From positions 1 to 60,000 of the forward strand of contig RPFO01001812.1 of the NCBI GenBank assembly GCA_009746045.1: a stretch of 60,000 nucleotides of DNA, in the 5' to 3' direction. Shown in pieces: positions 13,001 through 24,071 of this stretch. The notes under the pieces were generated by a model. That model did no database searches. It was given only the letters and a program-made list of their open reading frames with translations, and had not been told where the DNA came from. Made by a program: the position numbers and the translations under genes. The stretch comes from Mesostigma viride. Taxonomy: Eukaryota > Streptophyta > Mesostigmatophyceae > Mesostigmatales > Mesostigmataceae. How positions within the stretch are numbered: the first letter of the stretch is position 1; every line of letters starts with the position of its first letter.

Positions 13001-13308
13001 GCACAAGCTGGCAGGACATGCAGTACCAAGAATGATGCATTAAGACGTAAAACTGCCGCGATTCGACGTCACATGCGGCATGGCCCACCTGGCAGAACGC
13101 CGCAAACTCGCGCTGGCTCTCTGGTCTCCGCAGCACGTCGCGGTCTCGCCCCGCAAATGATGTGAAGACGTCCTCCAGACAAGAGTACAGGCCTGGCCGT
13201 AGCGTGGGACGGCATGCGGCCCGAATGATGGCACGAGTGTCACCCATGGGCGAAGCACCCCACCATCGCAACACCTCACACACAAGATGCAAAGTTGGGT
13301 CAGACAGC
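7074..13308 (-). CDS. TTLL9-like: TTLL9-like tubulin polyglutamylase
   Basis: This is a tubulin-tyrosine-ligase-like enzyme that ligates glutamate side chains to tubulin tails using ATP, as TTLL9 does on axonemal microtubules. Solid exons on the minus strand are 12894-12571, 11750-11670, 11118-10538, 9820-9730, 9151-8693, 8229-8077, 7714-7534 and 7183-7074 (TAG at 7076-7074), totalling 660 codons including the stop. All phases agree and all introns are GT-AG. In order the protein shows VSWNLTW, RVNHFAEAKQLTRK, IWIMKPVGLSRGRGI (ATP-grasp nucleotide loop), GGHKFDFRLYVLVTSFNPL, HLTNVAIQ, FELFGYDAMLD, WLLEVNSSPSL (metal and ATP site) and PHYLGLFERLAPSK. All catalytic motifs are intact. Unusual points are a long insertion between PAEYVPFVAAF and the ATP loop, and an Asn-Ala-Ser-Gly and poly-Gly insertion (about 15 Gly) after HLTNVAIQ. 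A further upstream exon (13308-13089) joins in phase 0 to 12894 and has a CAG/GTGGGC donor. The true start codon is not resolved. Confidence 0.92.
7905..8025. repeat. CA-rich microsatellite in TTLL intron
   Basis: Imperfect (CA)n interspersed with ACACAG and ACATAC units, inside the intron between exons 7714-7534 and 8229-8077. Confidence 0.8.
8286..8330 (-). pseudogene. Duplicated fragment of TTLL exon start (decoy exon)
   Basis: On the minus strand this segment reads GTGCAG followed by codons for VNASEFFGYDA. It mimics the true exon start at 8229, which has TGTGCAG followed by VNAFELFGYDA. It lies about 90 bases upstream of the real exon and keeps a usable acceptor, but the frame departs from the family after GYDA. 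It looks like a short local duplication within the intron. Confidence 0.7.
9956..10110. repeat. Short tandem duplication in TTLL intron
   Basis: ATGAAGGCATGCAAGGCGGC occurs twice in a row (from about 9955 and 9996), and the phrase GTAGCATATTCCCAT recurs near 9983 and 10097. Both lie within the intron 9821-10537. Confidence 0.55.
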
Positions 13309-13415
13309 CTTTAAAACACCTACAGTGACAAAGGGTTTGCATTCACGCATGCTTCCATGACAGGCTGTAGAGGCCTAACAAAGCCCCCATGGCCGTAGGC
13401 ACACAAGCAGAGGTC

Positions 13416-13554
<139 letters not shown>

Positions 13555-13793
13555 CTTTTTCATTTGTGTAGTCATTCATGGGACTTGATCAACAAATCAG
13601 CAAGCAAACTGTGAAGACTATGTTTGTCCAACGCTATTTTCAGGTGCACCCTAAACAGTTGTCCCCATTATTTCAAAATCCCCCCACCACCACACACACC
13701 ACGCATTGGCATGTAACTGGTAATGGATAGAAAACGCAAGAGAAAAGGCAATAATGCCATGTGACAAAAAAGCACTGTAACTATGCTCAACAG

Positions 13794-15082
13794 CTAGTAA
13801 CTGGCATCCGTGCAAAACCCACCGAAATGAGCTTTCGCCGCTGCCCGCCTCCCCGTCGCACTCCCCCGCCGGCCTACGGAGGGGGAAGGGGATGGCGACA
13901 GGTGGCGCTCGCCCACCCCCAGAACACGGGCCAACGAGCCACCCGTGCGAACGGGTGCTGGCATACCCTCGGCAGACAAGCCCCTGACAGGGGTTCCATG
14001 CGGGGAACCCTCCCTGTCTACCTCCCCGCGCCTTGAGCGGGCCGCCTCCTGCCCATGTAAATCCTCTGCTTCCGAGCTGGCACCTTCTGTGGCACCCCTT
14101 GCTCCCATAGCGGCACCGTCCCAACCACCTATTGTTCCCATGGAAGCACCGTCCCGCCCGCCTTTTCCCGGCTCCTTCCGACGGCTGACAGGTCGAGCGT
14201 CGGGCCCTGGGCGACCCTCCCTGTGCGGCTTGCTCAACGGTCCAATGCCATCTGTGCCAGTGTCCATGGAGCCACCTGGCGACGTGCCAGCGAGGCCTCC
14301 CTCATGGTCAAGTCCCTCCGCAGCCGCTGCCATCCCTTGGTGGGCTGATGAGCTGCTGGCATGCGGTATGCCCCTAACGCGAGCCACGGCGGTTGCAGCC
14401 ACCGCGTGCTTGTCCTCCTCTTCCTCGTGGTCTCCCCCACAGGGCGCCCCTGACCGGTGTGAAGTTAGCTCCTTGCCAGGGGAGCGCGCAAGCACCGCGA
14501 AGCCGTTGGCGTCATTCATGCGAGCCAGATGGGGTGGGTATGTGCCCTCCCCCTCCACACCAGTGCTTGTGTCATCAATGACTGCGCCCACATCCACCGT
14601 GCCACCCAAGGCCCCTGGGCGTGCTTGGCCTGACCCATCGCATCCCTCATCCCTGGGCCGCTGGCCATCCAGGACCTGGGCCGCCGCACCTTCAACTACC
14701 ACGCGGGTGGATGGGGGAGCAACGTTGGCCGATGCAGCGCGCCGACCACGGAAATATGGCACATCGCCCTGCTGGCTGCCATCACTCGTGCTGCTGGCAG
14801 CGTCATCATGGTCATCGCCAGCATTACCATCATCATCACAGCCCAGCTGGGAAGACAACAGTGGCGCGGCGTGGGGTGCAGCACCACTTCCTTCATGCGC
14901 GCCCCTAGCTGGGCCATGAGGCATGCTGCCAGATGGTGGCTGCTTGCTCACCCACGAGTGGCCACTGGCATCTCGGGCACCGCCATCATCATCAGGACAA
15001 CCGCGGTTGGAGTCGGCACCGTCATCATCATCATCATCGTCAGCATCATCATCATCATCGTCATCATCATCATCATCGTCAG

Positions 15083-15123
<41 letters not shown>

Positions 15124-16448
15124 GAAGCAGTGGCAGCAGCACTGCCGTCATCACCGCCGTCATTACCGCCGCCGTCACCGTCGTTGTCAATCTCCACATC
15201 CCCATCACCGTCACCATCATCATCGTCACCGTTCTCCAGGACACCACCATCGAAACCGTAGTCATCATCGCTGCCATCGGACACGCCCTGCACGCCTGCA
15301 TCAGCACCCGCACCAGACAGCCCCTCGCTGTGCCCATCACCACCCTTGGCCTGCTGCGCTTGTTCGTGCTCCTTGTTGCTGTCATCTGCCACAAGCGCCC
15401 CACCCACTGCCCCCCCACAACCACCCCTCCCTTGCCGTGCCGCCTCTTCCGTGCTGCTGCTGCCACGATCAGGTACCATCGGCGCTGCGGACGACAGGGC
15501 ACCCGTGGCACTCTTGACCCGACTTGGGCCCCCCCGCCGCCCCTCGCTGGCACCTGGCCCCTGTAACCCAGCCAACAGCCCACCCTTGGCCGCCACGTCA
15601 TCCCGCCCACTCCCTGGCTTGATGACCCGTCTAGAATCAGCATTAGCACCCACGGAAGATGCATGCGCGGGCGCAGACAAGGATGCGTGCGCGGATGGCG
15701 CCGACGATTGCGCCACAGCAGATGTACCATGTGGCACGTGCATTTGCGCGTTGGGTGGCGCACGAGGGTTGCTGGCGTTGTGGCGTGGGCCAGCAGCAAC
15801 GGTCGCTGTCGCTGGCTGCGGTTCCCCCTGCCCTCGGTCGGTGACGTCTGCCAGTTTTCTGCCCATGCCCTTCTCGCCACCCACGAGCGATGGCCCGCCC
15901 CCTGCGCTAGACAGCACGTGAGATGGTTCCAACGAGCGGCGCACGGGGGGGCGGCTGGGCCGCATGGGCGCCGCAGGCGGGGTGGCCGCAGGCGCCTCCG
16001 GTGGTGGCTTGGGCTTGGCGGATTTCCTGCGGCGATTGGACGAGGGGACTGACGAGCAGTCGACCACCATGGTGCTGCTGACCTTGGTGCGCAGCAGGAT
16101 CTCTGCCGCGGCAGACAGCGGCCGGTTGGCACCCTTGCCACTGCTGGTCGCTGCGGCGATGCCTGACGCGTGACAGCCGTCAAAACCTGGGTGGGAGGTG
16201 TGCGCGTGCTCTTGACGGGTGGCGGCGCGCGCGCTCTGGCTGCGGGTGGGGAGCGACCTTGGTTTGCGCGAGGCATGCCGCGGCCACAAGTCTTCCCCCG
16301 CCTCAAGGACAACACTGTGCTGGCTGCTGGCACCTGCATCAAGGGCATCTACCCCATCCCGCTCGCCCCACGCATGGCCTGGCGCGTCCCACCCAGGCGT
16401 CGCGCCACGCCCTTGGCTGATGCTGTGTGTTGCCTCCGCCTGTGGCAT
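13794..16448 (-). CDS. Large Ser/Gly/Ala/Asp-rich open frame, probably a terminal exon
   Basis: No known domain was recognised. The frame is 884 codons from the first Met at 16448 to TAG at 13794, with a stop immediately upstream of that Met. Composition is that of a disordered protein: Ser/Pro/Arg-rich at the N-terminus (for example PPVRRSLEPSH, KSAKPKPPPEAP), a central acidic block with long Asp runs around 14990-15260, and a Gly-rich C-terminus. The Asp runs arise from mixed GAT/GAC triplets and interrupting GCT codons, so the tract is not a pure microsatellite. A splice acceptor (GCCACAG before GCGGAG, exon starting at 16439) is available and is phase 0. That would make this the last exon of the gene beginning at 31925. 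It could equally be a separate gene, or an open frame fostered by high GC. A long opposite-strand frame (13945-14919) is regarded as its shadow. Confidence 0.45.
14990..15260. repeat. Imperfect CAT/CAG trinucleotide tract
   Basis: Runs of ATC/CAT with interspersed GTC and a (CAG)n patch near 15103-15125. On the minus strand these encode Asp-rich and Ala-rich stretches of the 13794-16448 frame. Confidence 0.85.
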
Positions 16449-16490
16449 GCCTCAAGCAACGGTAGGAGGCCAGGTGCAGACCAGGGTTGG

Positions 16491-19400
16491 GCGTAAAGGG
16501 GTCAAGCGGAGTCAAGGGAGTAAAGAAGGGCGTAAAGGGGTCAAGCGGAGTTAAGGGAGTAAAGAAGGGCGCAAAGGGGTCAAGAGGAGTTAGGGGAGTA
16601 AAGAAGGGCGTAAAGGGGTCAAGAGGAGTTAAGGGAGTAAAGAAGGGCGCAAAGGGGTCAAGAGGAGTTAAGGGAGTAAAGAAGGGCGCAAAGGGGTCAA
16701 GCGGAGTTAAGGGAGTAAAGAAGGGCGCAAAGGGGTCAAGAGGAGGTAAGGGAGTAAAGAAGGGCGTAAAGGGGTCAAGAGGAGTTAAGGGAGTAAAGAA
16801 GGGCGTAAAGGGGTCAAGCGGAGTTAAGGGAGTAAAGAAGGGCGCAAAGGGGTCAAGAGGAGTCAAGAGAGTAAAGAAGGGCGTAAAGGGGTCAAGAGGA
16901 GTAAAGGGAGTAAAGAAGGGCGCAAAGGGGTCAAGAGGAGTTAAGGGAGTAAAGAAGGGCGCAAAGGGGTCAAGAGGAGTCAAGAGAGTAAAGAAGGGCG
17001 TAAAGGGGTCAAGAGGAGTTAAGGGAGTAAAGGAGGGCGTAAAGGGGTCAAGAGGAGTCAAGGGAGTAAAGAAGGGCGCAAAGGGGTCAAGAGGAGTCAA
17101 GGGAGTAAAGGAGGGCGTAAAGGGGTCAAGAGGAGGTAAGGGAGTAAAGAAGGGCGCAAAGGGGTCAAGAGGAGTAAAGGGAGTAAAGAAGGGCGTAAAG
17201 GGGTCAAGAGGAGGTAAGGGAGTAAAGAAGGGCGCAAAGGGGGTCAAAGGGAGTTAAGGGAGTAAAGAAGGGCGCAAAGGGGTCAAGAGGAGTTAAGGGA
17301 GTAAAGAAGGGCGTAAAGGGGTCAAGAGGAGTTAAGGGAGTAAAGAAGGGCGCAAAGGGGTCAAGAGGAGTTAAGGGAGTAAAGAAGGGCGTAAAGCGGT
17401 CAAGAGGAGTTAAGGGAGTAAAGAAGGGCGTAAAGGGGTCAAGCGGAGTTAAGGGAGTAAAGAAGGGCGCAAAGGGGTCAAGAGGAGTTAAGGGAGTAAA
17501 GAAGGGCGTGAAGGGGTCAAGAGGAGTTAAGGGAGTAAAGAAGGGCGTGAAGGGGTCAAGAGGAGTTAAGGGAGTAAAGAAGGGCGCAAAGGGGTCAAGA
17601 GGTGTTAAGGGAGTAAAGAAGGGCGTAAAGGGGTCAAGAGGAGTTAAGGGAGTAAAGAAGGGCGTAAAGGGGTCAAGCGGAGTTAAGGGAGTAAAGAAGG
17701 GCGTGAAGGGGTCAAGAGGAGTTAAGGGAGTAAAGAAGGGCGTAAAGGGGTCAAGAGGAGTTAAGGGAGTAAAGAAGGGCGTAAAGGGGTCAAGCGGAGT
17801 CAAGGGAGTAAAGAAGGGCGCAAAGGGGTCAAGAGGAGTCAAGGGAGTAAAGAAGGGCGTAAAGGGGTCAAGAGGAGTTAAGGGTGTAAAGAAGGGCGCA
17901 AAGGGGTCAAGAGGAGTTAAGGGAGTAAAGAAGGGCGTAAAGGGGTCAAGAGGAGTCAAGGGAGTAAAGAAGGGCGTAAAGGGGTCAAGAGGAGTTAAGG
18001 GAGTAAAGAAGGGCGTAAAGGGGTCAAGAGGAGTTAAGGGAGTAAAGAAGGGCGTAAAGGGGTCAAGCGGAGTCAAGGGAGTAAAGAAGGGCGCAAAGGG
18101 GTCAAGAGGAGTTAAGGGAGTAAAGAAGGGCGTAAAGGGGTCAAGAGGAGTTAAGGGAGTCAAGAAGGGCGTAAAGGGGTCAAGCGGAGTCAAGGGAGTA
18201 AAGAAGGGCGTAAAGGGGTCAAGCGGAGTCAAGGGAGTAAAGAAGGGCGCAAAGGGGTCAAGAGGAGTTAAGGGAGTAAAGAAGGGCGAAAAGGGGTCAA
18301 GAGGAGTTAAGGGAGTAAAGAAGGGCGCAAAGGGGTCAAGCGGAGTTAAGGGAGTAAAGAAGGGCGCAAAGGGGTCAAGCGGAGTTAAGGGAGTAAAGAA
18401 GGGCGTAAAGGGGTCAAAGGGAGTTAAGGGAGTAAAGAAGGGTGTAAAGGGGTCAAGAGGAGTTAAGGGAGTAAAGAAGGGCGTGAAGGGGTCAAGAGGA
18501 GTCAAGAAAGTAAAGAAGGGCGTAAAGGGGTCAAGAGGAGTTAAGGGAGTAAAGAAGGGCGCAAAGGGGTCAAGAGGAGTCAAGGGAGTAAAGAAGGGCG
18601 CAAAGGGGTCAAGAGGAGTCAAGAAAGTAAAGAAGGGCGTAAAGGGGTCAAGAGGAGTCAAGGGAGTAAAGAAGGGCGTAAAGGGGTCAAGAGGAGTTAA
18701 GGGAGTAAAGAAGGGCGCAAAGGGGTCAAGAGGAGTTAAGGGAGTAAAGAAGGGCGCAAAGGGGTCAAGAGGAGTCAAGGGAGTAAAGAAGGGCGTAAAG
18801 GGGTCAAGAGGAGTCAAGGGAGTAAAGAAGGGCGTAAAGGGGTCAAGAGGAGTCAAGGGAGTAAAGAAGGGCGTAAAGGGGTCAAGCGGAGTCAAGGGAG
18901 TAAAGAAGGGCGCAAAGGGGTCAAGCGGAGTTAAGGGAGTAAAGAAGGGCGTAAAGGGGTCAAGAGGAGTCAAGGGAGTAAAGAAGGGCGCAAAGGGGTC
19001 AAGAGGAGTTAAGGGAGTAAAGAACGGCGCAAAGGGGTCAAGAGGAGTTAAGGGAGTAAAGAAGGGCGCAAAGGGGTCAAGCGGAGTTAAGGGAGTAAAG
19101 AAGGGCGTAAAGGGGTCAAGAGGAGTTAAGGGAGTAAAGAAGGGCGTAAAGGGGTCAAGAGGAGTCAAGGGAGTAAAGAAGGGCGCAAAGGGGTCAAGAG
19201 GAGTCAAGGGAGTAAAGAAGGGCGCAAAGGGGTCAAGAGGAGTCAAGGGAGTAAAGAAGGGCGCAAAGGGGTCAAAGGGAGTTAAGGGAGTAAAGAAGGG
19301 TGTAAAGGGGTCAAGAGGAGTTGAGGGAGTAAAGAAGGGCGCAAAGGGGTCAAGAGGAGGTAAGGGAGTAAAGAAGGGCGCAAAGGGGTCAAGCGGAGTT

Positions 19401-22400
19401 AAGGGAGTAAAGAAGGGCGCAAAGGGGTCAAGCGGAGTTAAGGGAGTAAAGAAGGGCGTAAAGGGGTCAAGCGGAGTCAAGGGAGTAAAGAAGGGCGCAA
19501 AGGGGTCAAGAGGAGTCAAGGGAGTAAAGAAGGGCGCAAAGGGGTCAAGAGGAGTTAAGGGTGTAAAGAAGGGCGCAAAGGGGTCAAGAGGAGTTAAGGG
19601 AGTAAAGAAGGGCGTAAAGGGGTCAAGAGGAGTCAAGGGAGTAAAGAAGGGCGTAAAGGGGTCAAGAGGAGTTAAGGGAGTAAAGAAGGGCGTAAAGGGG
19701 TCAAGAGGAGTTAAGGGAGTAAAGAAGGGCGTAAAGGGGTCAAGCGGAGTCAAGGGAGTAAAGAAGGGCGCAAAGGGGTCAAGAGGAGTTAAGGGAGTAA
19801 AGAAGGGCGTAAAGGGGTCAAGAGGAGTTAAGGGAGTAAAGAAGGGCGTAAAGGGGTCAAGCGGAGTCAAGGGAGTAAAGAAGGGCGTAAAGGGGTCAAG
19901 CGGAGTCAAGGGAGTAAAGAAGGGCGCAAAGGGGTCAAGCGGAGTTAAGGGAGTAAAGAAGGGCGAAAAGGGGTCAAGAGGAGTTAAGGGAGTAAAGAAG
20001 GGCGCAAAGGGGTCAAGCGGAGTTAAGGGAGTAAAGAAGGGCGCAAAGGGGTCAAGCGGAGTTAAGGGAGTAAAGAAGGGCGTAAAGGGGTCAAAGGGAG
20101 TTAAGGGAGTAAAGAAGGGTGTAAAGGGGTCAAGAGGAGTTAAGGGAGTAAAGAAGGGCGTGAAGGGGTCAAGAGGAGTCAAGAAAGTAAAGAAGGGCGT
20201 AAAGGGGTCAAGAGGAGTTAAGGGAGTAAAGAAGGGCGCAAAGGGGTCAAGCGGAGTCAAGGGAGTAAAGAAGGGCGCAAAGGGGTCAAGAGGAGTCAAG
20301 AAAGTAAAGAAGGGCGTAAAGGGGTCAAGAGGAGTCAAGGGAGTAAAGAAGGGCGTAAAGGGGTCAAGAGGAGTTAAGGGAGTAAAGAAGGGCGCAAAGG
20401 GGTCAAGAGGAGTTAAGGGAGTAAAGAAGGGCGCAAAGGGGTCAAGAGGAGTCAAGGGAGTAAAGAAGGGCGTAAAGGGGTCAAGAGGAGTCAAGGGAGT
20501 AAAGAAGGGCGTAAACGGGTCAAGAGGAGTCAAGGGAGTAAAGAAGGGCGTAAAGGGGTCAAGAGGAGTTAAGGGAGTAAAGAAGGGCGTAAAGGGGTCA
20601 AGAGGAGTCAAGGGAGTAAAGAAGGGCGTAAAGGGGTCAAGCGGAGTCAAGGGAGTAAAGAAGGGCGCAAAGGGGTCAAGCGGAGTTAAGGGAGTAAAGA
20701 AGGGCGTAAAGGGGTCAAGAGGAGTCAAGGGAGTAAAGAAGGGCGCAAAGGGGTCAAGAGGAGTTAAGGGAGTAAAGAACGGCGCAAAGGGGTCAAGAGG
20801 AGTTAAGGGAGTAAAGAAGGGCGCAAAGGGGTCAAGCGGAGTTAAGGGAGTAAAGAAGGGCGTAAAGGGGTCAAGAGGAGTTAAGGGAGTAAAGAAGGGC
20901 GTAAAGGGGTCAAGAGGAGTCAAGGGAGTAAAGAAGGGCGCAAAGGGGTCAAGAGGAGTCAAGGGAGTAAAGAAGGGCGCAAAGGGGTCAAGAGGAGTCA
21001 AGGGAGTAAAGAAGGGCGCAAAGGGGTCAAAGGGAGTTAAGGGAGTAAAGAAGGGTGTAAAGGGGTCAAGAGGAGTTGAGGGAGTAAAGAAGGGCGCAAA
21101 GGGGTCAAGAGGAGGTAAGGGAGTAAAGAAGGGCGCAAAGGGGTCAAGCGGAGTTAAGGGAGTAAAGAAGGGCGCAAAGGGGTCAAGCGGAGTTAAGGGA
21201 GTAAAGAAGGGCGTAAAGGGGTCAAGCGGAGTCAAGGGAGTAAAGAAGGGCGCAAAGGGGTCAAGAGGAGTCAAGGGAGTAAAGAAGGGCGCAAAGGGGT
21301 CAAGAGGAGTTAAGGGAGTAAAGAAGGGCGCAAAGGGGTCAAGAGGAGTTAAGGGAGTAAAGAAGGGCGTAAAGGGGTCAAGCGGAGTCAAGGGAGTAAA
21401 GAAGGGCGCAAAGGGGTCAAGAGGAGTCAAGGGAGTAAAGAAGGGCGTGAAGGGGTCAAGAGGAGTCAAGGGAGTAAAGAAGGGCGCAAAGGGGTCAAGA
21501 GGAGTTAAGGGAGTAAAGAAGGGCGCAAAGGGGTCAAGAGGAGTTAAGGGAGTAAAGAAGGGCGTGAAGGGGTCAAGAGGAGTCAAGGGAGTAAAGAAGG
21601 GCGTAAAGGGGTCAAGCGGAGTCAAGGGAGTAAAGAAGGGCGCAAAGGGGTCAAGAGGAGTCAAGGGAGTAAAGAAGGGCGCAAAGGGGTCAAGAGGAGT
21701 CAAGGGAGTAAAGAAGGGCGTAAAGGGGTCAAGAGGAGTTAAGGGAGTAAAGAAGGGCGCAAAGGGGTCAAGAGGAGTTAAGGGAGTAAAGAAGGGCGCA
21801 AAGGGGTCAAGCGGAGTCAAGGGAGTAAAGAAGGGCGCAAAGGGGTCAAGAGGAGTCAAGGGAGTAAAGAAGGGCGTAAAGGGGTCAAGAGGAGTTAAGG
21901 GAGTAAAGAAGGGCGTAAAGGGGTCAAGAGGAGTCAAGGGAGTAAAGAAGGGCGCAAAGGGGTCAAGAGGAGTTAAGGGAGTAAAGAAGGGCGTAAAGGG
22001 GTCAAGAGGAGTCAAGGGAGTAAAGAAGGGCGCAAAGGGGTCAAGAGGAGTTAAGGGAGTAAAGAAGGGCGTAAAGGGGTCAAGAGGAGTCAAGGGAGTA
22101 AAGAAGGGCGCAAAGGGGTCAAGAGGAGTTAAGGGAGTAAAGAAGGGCGCAAAGGGGTCAAGAGGAGTCAAGGGAGTAAAGAAGGGCGCAAAGGGGTCAA
22201 GAGGAGTTAAGGGAGTAAAGAAGGGCGCAAAGGGGTCAAGAGGAGTTAAGGGAGTAAAGAAGGGCGCAAAGGGGTCAAGAGGAGTCAAGGGAGTAAAGAA
22301 GGGCGTAAAGGGGTCAAGAGGAGTCAAGGGAGTAAAGAAGGGCGTAAAGGGGTCAAGAGGAGTTAAGGGAGTAAAGAAGGGCGCAAAGGGGTCAAAGGGA

Positions 22401-23595
22401 GTTAAGGGAGTAAAGAAGGGCGCAAAGGGGTCAAGAGGAGTCAAGGGAGTAAAGAAGGGCGCAAAGGGGTCAAGAGGAGTTAAGGGAGTAAAGAAGGGCG
22501 TAAAGGGGTCAAGAGGAGTTAAGGGAGTAAAGGAGGGCGCAAAGGGGTCAAGAGGAGTTAAGGGAGTAAAGAAGGGCGTAAAGGGGTCAAGAGGAGTCAA
22601 GGGAGTAAAGAAGGGCGCAAAGGGGTCAAAGGGAGTTAAGGGAGTAAAGAAGGGTGTAAAGGGGTCAAGCGGAGTCAAGGGAGTAAAGAAGGGCGTAAAG
22701 GGGTCAAGAGGAGTTAAGGGAGTAAAGGAGGGCGTAAAGGGGTCAAGAGGAGTCAAGGGAGTAAAGAAGGGCGCAAAGGGGTCAAAGGGAGTTAAGGGAG
22801 TAAAGAAGGGTGTAAAGGGGTCAAGCGGAGTCAAGGGAGTAAAGAAGGGCGTAAAGGGGTCAAGAGGAGTTAAGGGAGTAAAGAAGGGCGCAAAGGGGTC
22901 AAGAGGAGTTAAGGGAGTAAAGAAGGGTGTAAAGGGGTCAAGAGGAGTAAAGGGAGTAAAGAAGGGCGCAAAGGGGTCAAGAGGAGTAAAGGGAGTAAAG
23001 AAGGGCGCAAAGGGGTCAAGAGGAGTTAAGGGAGTAAAGAAGGGCGCAAAGGGGTCAAGCGGAGTCAAGGGAGTAAAGAAGGGCGCAAAGGGGTCAAGAG
23101 GAGTCAAGGGAGTAAAGAAGGGCGCAAAGGGGTCAAGCGGAGTTAAGGGAGTAAAGAAGGGCGTGAAGGGGTCAAGAGGAGTCAAGGGAGTAAAGAAGGG
23201 CGTAAAGGGGTCAAGAGGAGTTAAGGGAGTAAAGAAGGGCGCAAAGGGGTCAAGAGGAGTTAAGGGAGTAAAGAAGGGCGCAAAGGGGTCAAGCGGAGTC
23301 AAGGGAGTAAAGAAGGGCGCAAAGGGGTCAAGAGGAGTTAAGGGAGTAAAGAAGGGCGCAAAGGGGTCAAGAGGAGTTAAGGGAGTAAAGAAGGGCGTAA
23401 AGGGGTCAAGAGGAGTTAAGGGAGTAAAGAAGGGCGCAAAGGGGTCAAGAGGAGTCAAGGGAGTAAAGAAGGGCGTAAAGGGGGTCAAAGGGAGTTAAGG
23501 GAGTAAAGAAGGGCGCAAAGGGGTCAAGAGGAGTCAAGGGAGTAAAGAAGGGCGCAAAGAAGTCAAGCGGAGTTAAGGGAGTAAAGAAGGGCGCA
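16491..23595. repeat. 39-bp minisatellite, about 182 copies
   Basis: Head-to-tail 39-base units of the form GCGTAAAGGGGTCAAGAGG, then AGTTAAGGGAGTAAAGAAGG. The main variants are GCGCAAAG or GCGTAAAG, CAAGAGG or CAAGCGG, and GTTAAGG or GTCAAGG. Length was almost perfectly kept (one-base slips near 17240 and 23480). Because 39 is a multiple of three and the unit lacks stops in some frames, it gives about 2,000-codon open frames on both strands, with 13-residue periods (GVKGVKKGVKGSR on plus, PFTPFFTPLTPLD on minus). No start context, signal or flanking exon supports translation. The plus strand is purine-rich. Confidence 0.98.
17880..21315. repeat. Higher-order duplication of 43-45 minisatellite monomers
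   Basis: Rare variants recur at fixed distance. A GTGTAAAG variant lies at 17884 and 19561, and a GCGAAAAG variant at 18286 and 19963; both are 1677 apart, or 43 x 39. The AGAACGG variant lies at 19021 and 20776, and the TTGAGGG variant at 19321 and 21076; both are 1755 apart, or 45 x 39. A block of about 1.7 kb has therefore been tandemly duplicated, and one copy later gained or lost two monomers. Confidence 0.9.
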
Positions 23596-24046
23596 CAGTT
23601 GACGTAACGTAAACACGTAAGATGGCAAAAAGAGTGACGTAAAATGTAAAATCGACGTTAATGTTTACGTGCGTAACATAAAAACGTAAAGCCAGACAAC
23701 ACCTCATGATTTCCACCATTTGCCATGGCGAAAAACTAGACAGTGCTGTCCGCACCCAAGAGCGCCGTTATGAGGCCTACAAGATGTAGAGAACGGTAGA
23801 ACCCCTTCACCTTGCAACTATCTGCCGACATTCCCACACGGTTTACGTCACGTCCACTTTACGTTACGTATTTACGCGTAAAAGACGTAGACACGCGACG
23901 TGAAGGGGCAACGTGCGTAAAGGCATTACGTGCCATTTTTTGCCACGTAAAGCGTAACGTAAAGCACATGTGATTACGTCAACGTAATTACGCGTTCACG
24001 TGACGTAAACCCCTTTATCCCCAACCCTGGTGCTGACGTGGACATT
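23596..24046. promoter_or_regulatory. ACGT-crowded spacer between two minisatellites
   Basis: About 21 ACGT tetramers were counted in roughly 420 bases, many extended to GACGTAA, TTACGTCA or ACGTAAAG. Fewer than two would be expected by chance. The motifs fall in two clusters (23599-23690 and 23842-24007) around a quiet centre. ACGT is the core of plant-type bZIP sites, so a regulatory role is possible. The phrase CGTAAAG also occurs in every monomer of the adjacent 39-bp array, so decayed repeat sequence is an equally good explanation. Confidence 0.45.
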
Positions 24047-24071
24047 GGGGACAGGTGGGGAGGGAGGGGGA

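Noticed and set aside
13945-14919. 324-residue Pro/Ser-rich plus frame
   Set aside because: Mirror of the longer minus-strand frame in GC-rich DNA. It has the Pro/Ser-rich composition typical of an antisense shadow.
17204-23488. 2,094-codon minus frame and 1,996-codon plus frame of 13-residue repeats
   Set aside because: Both strands are open at once because the 39-base unit is a multiple of three and lacks stops. There is no start context, exon boundary or unique domain, so I read it as a non-coding minisatellite.
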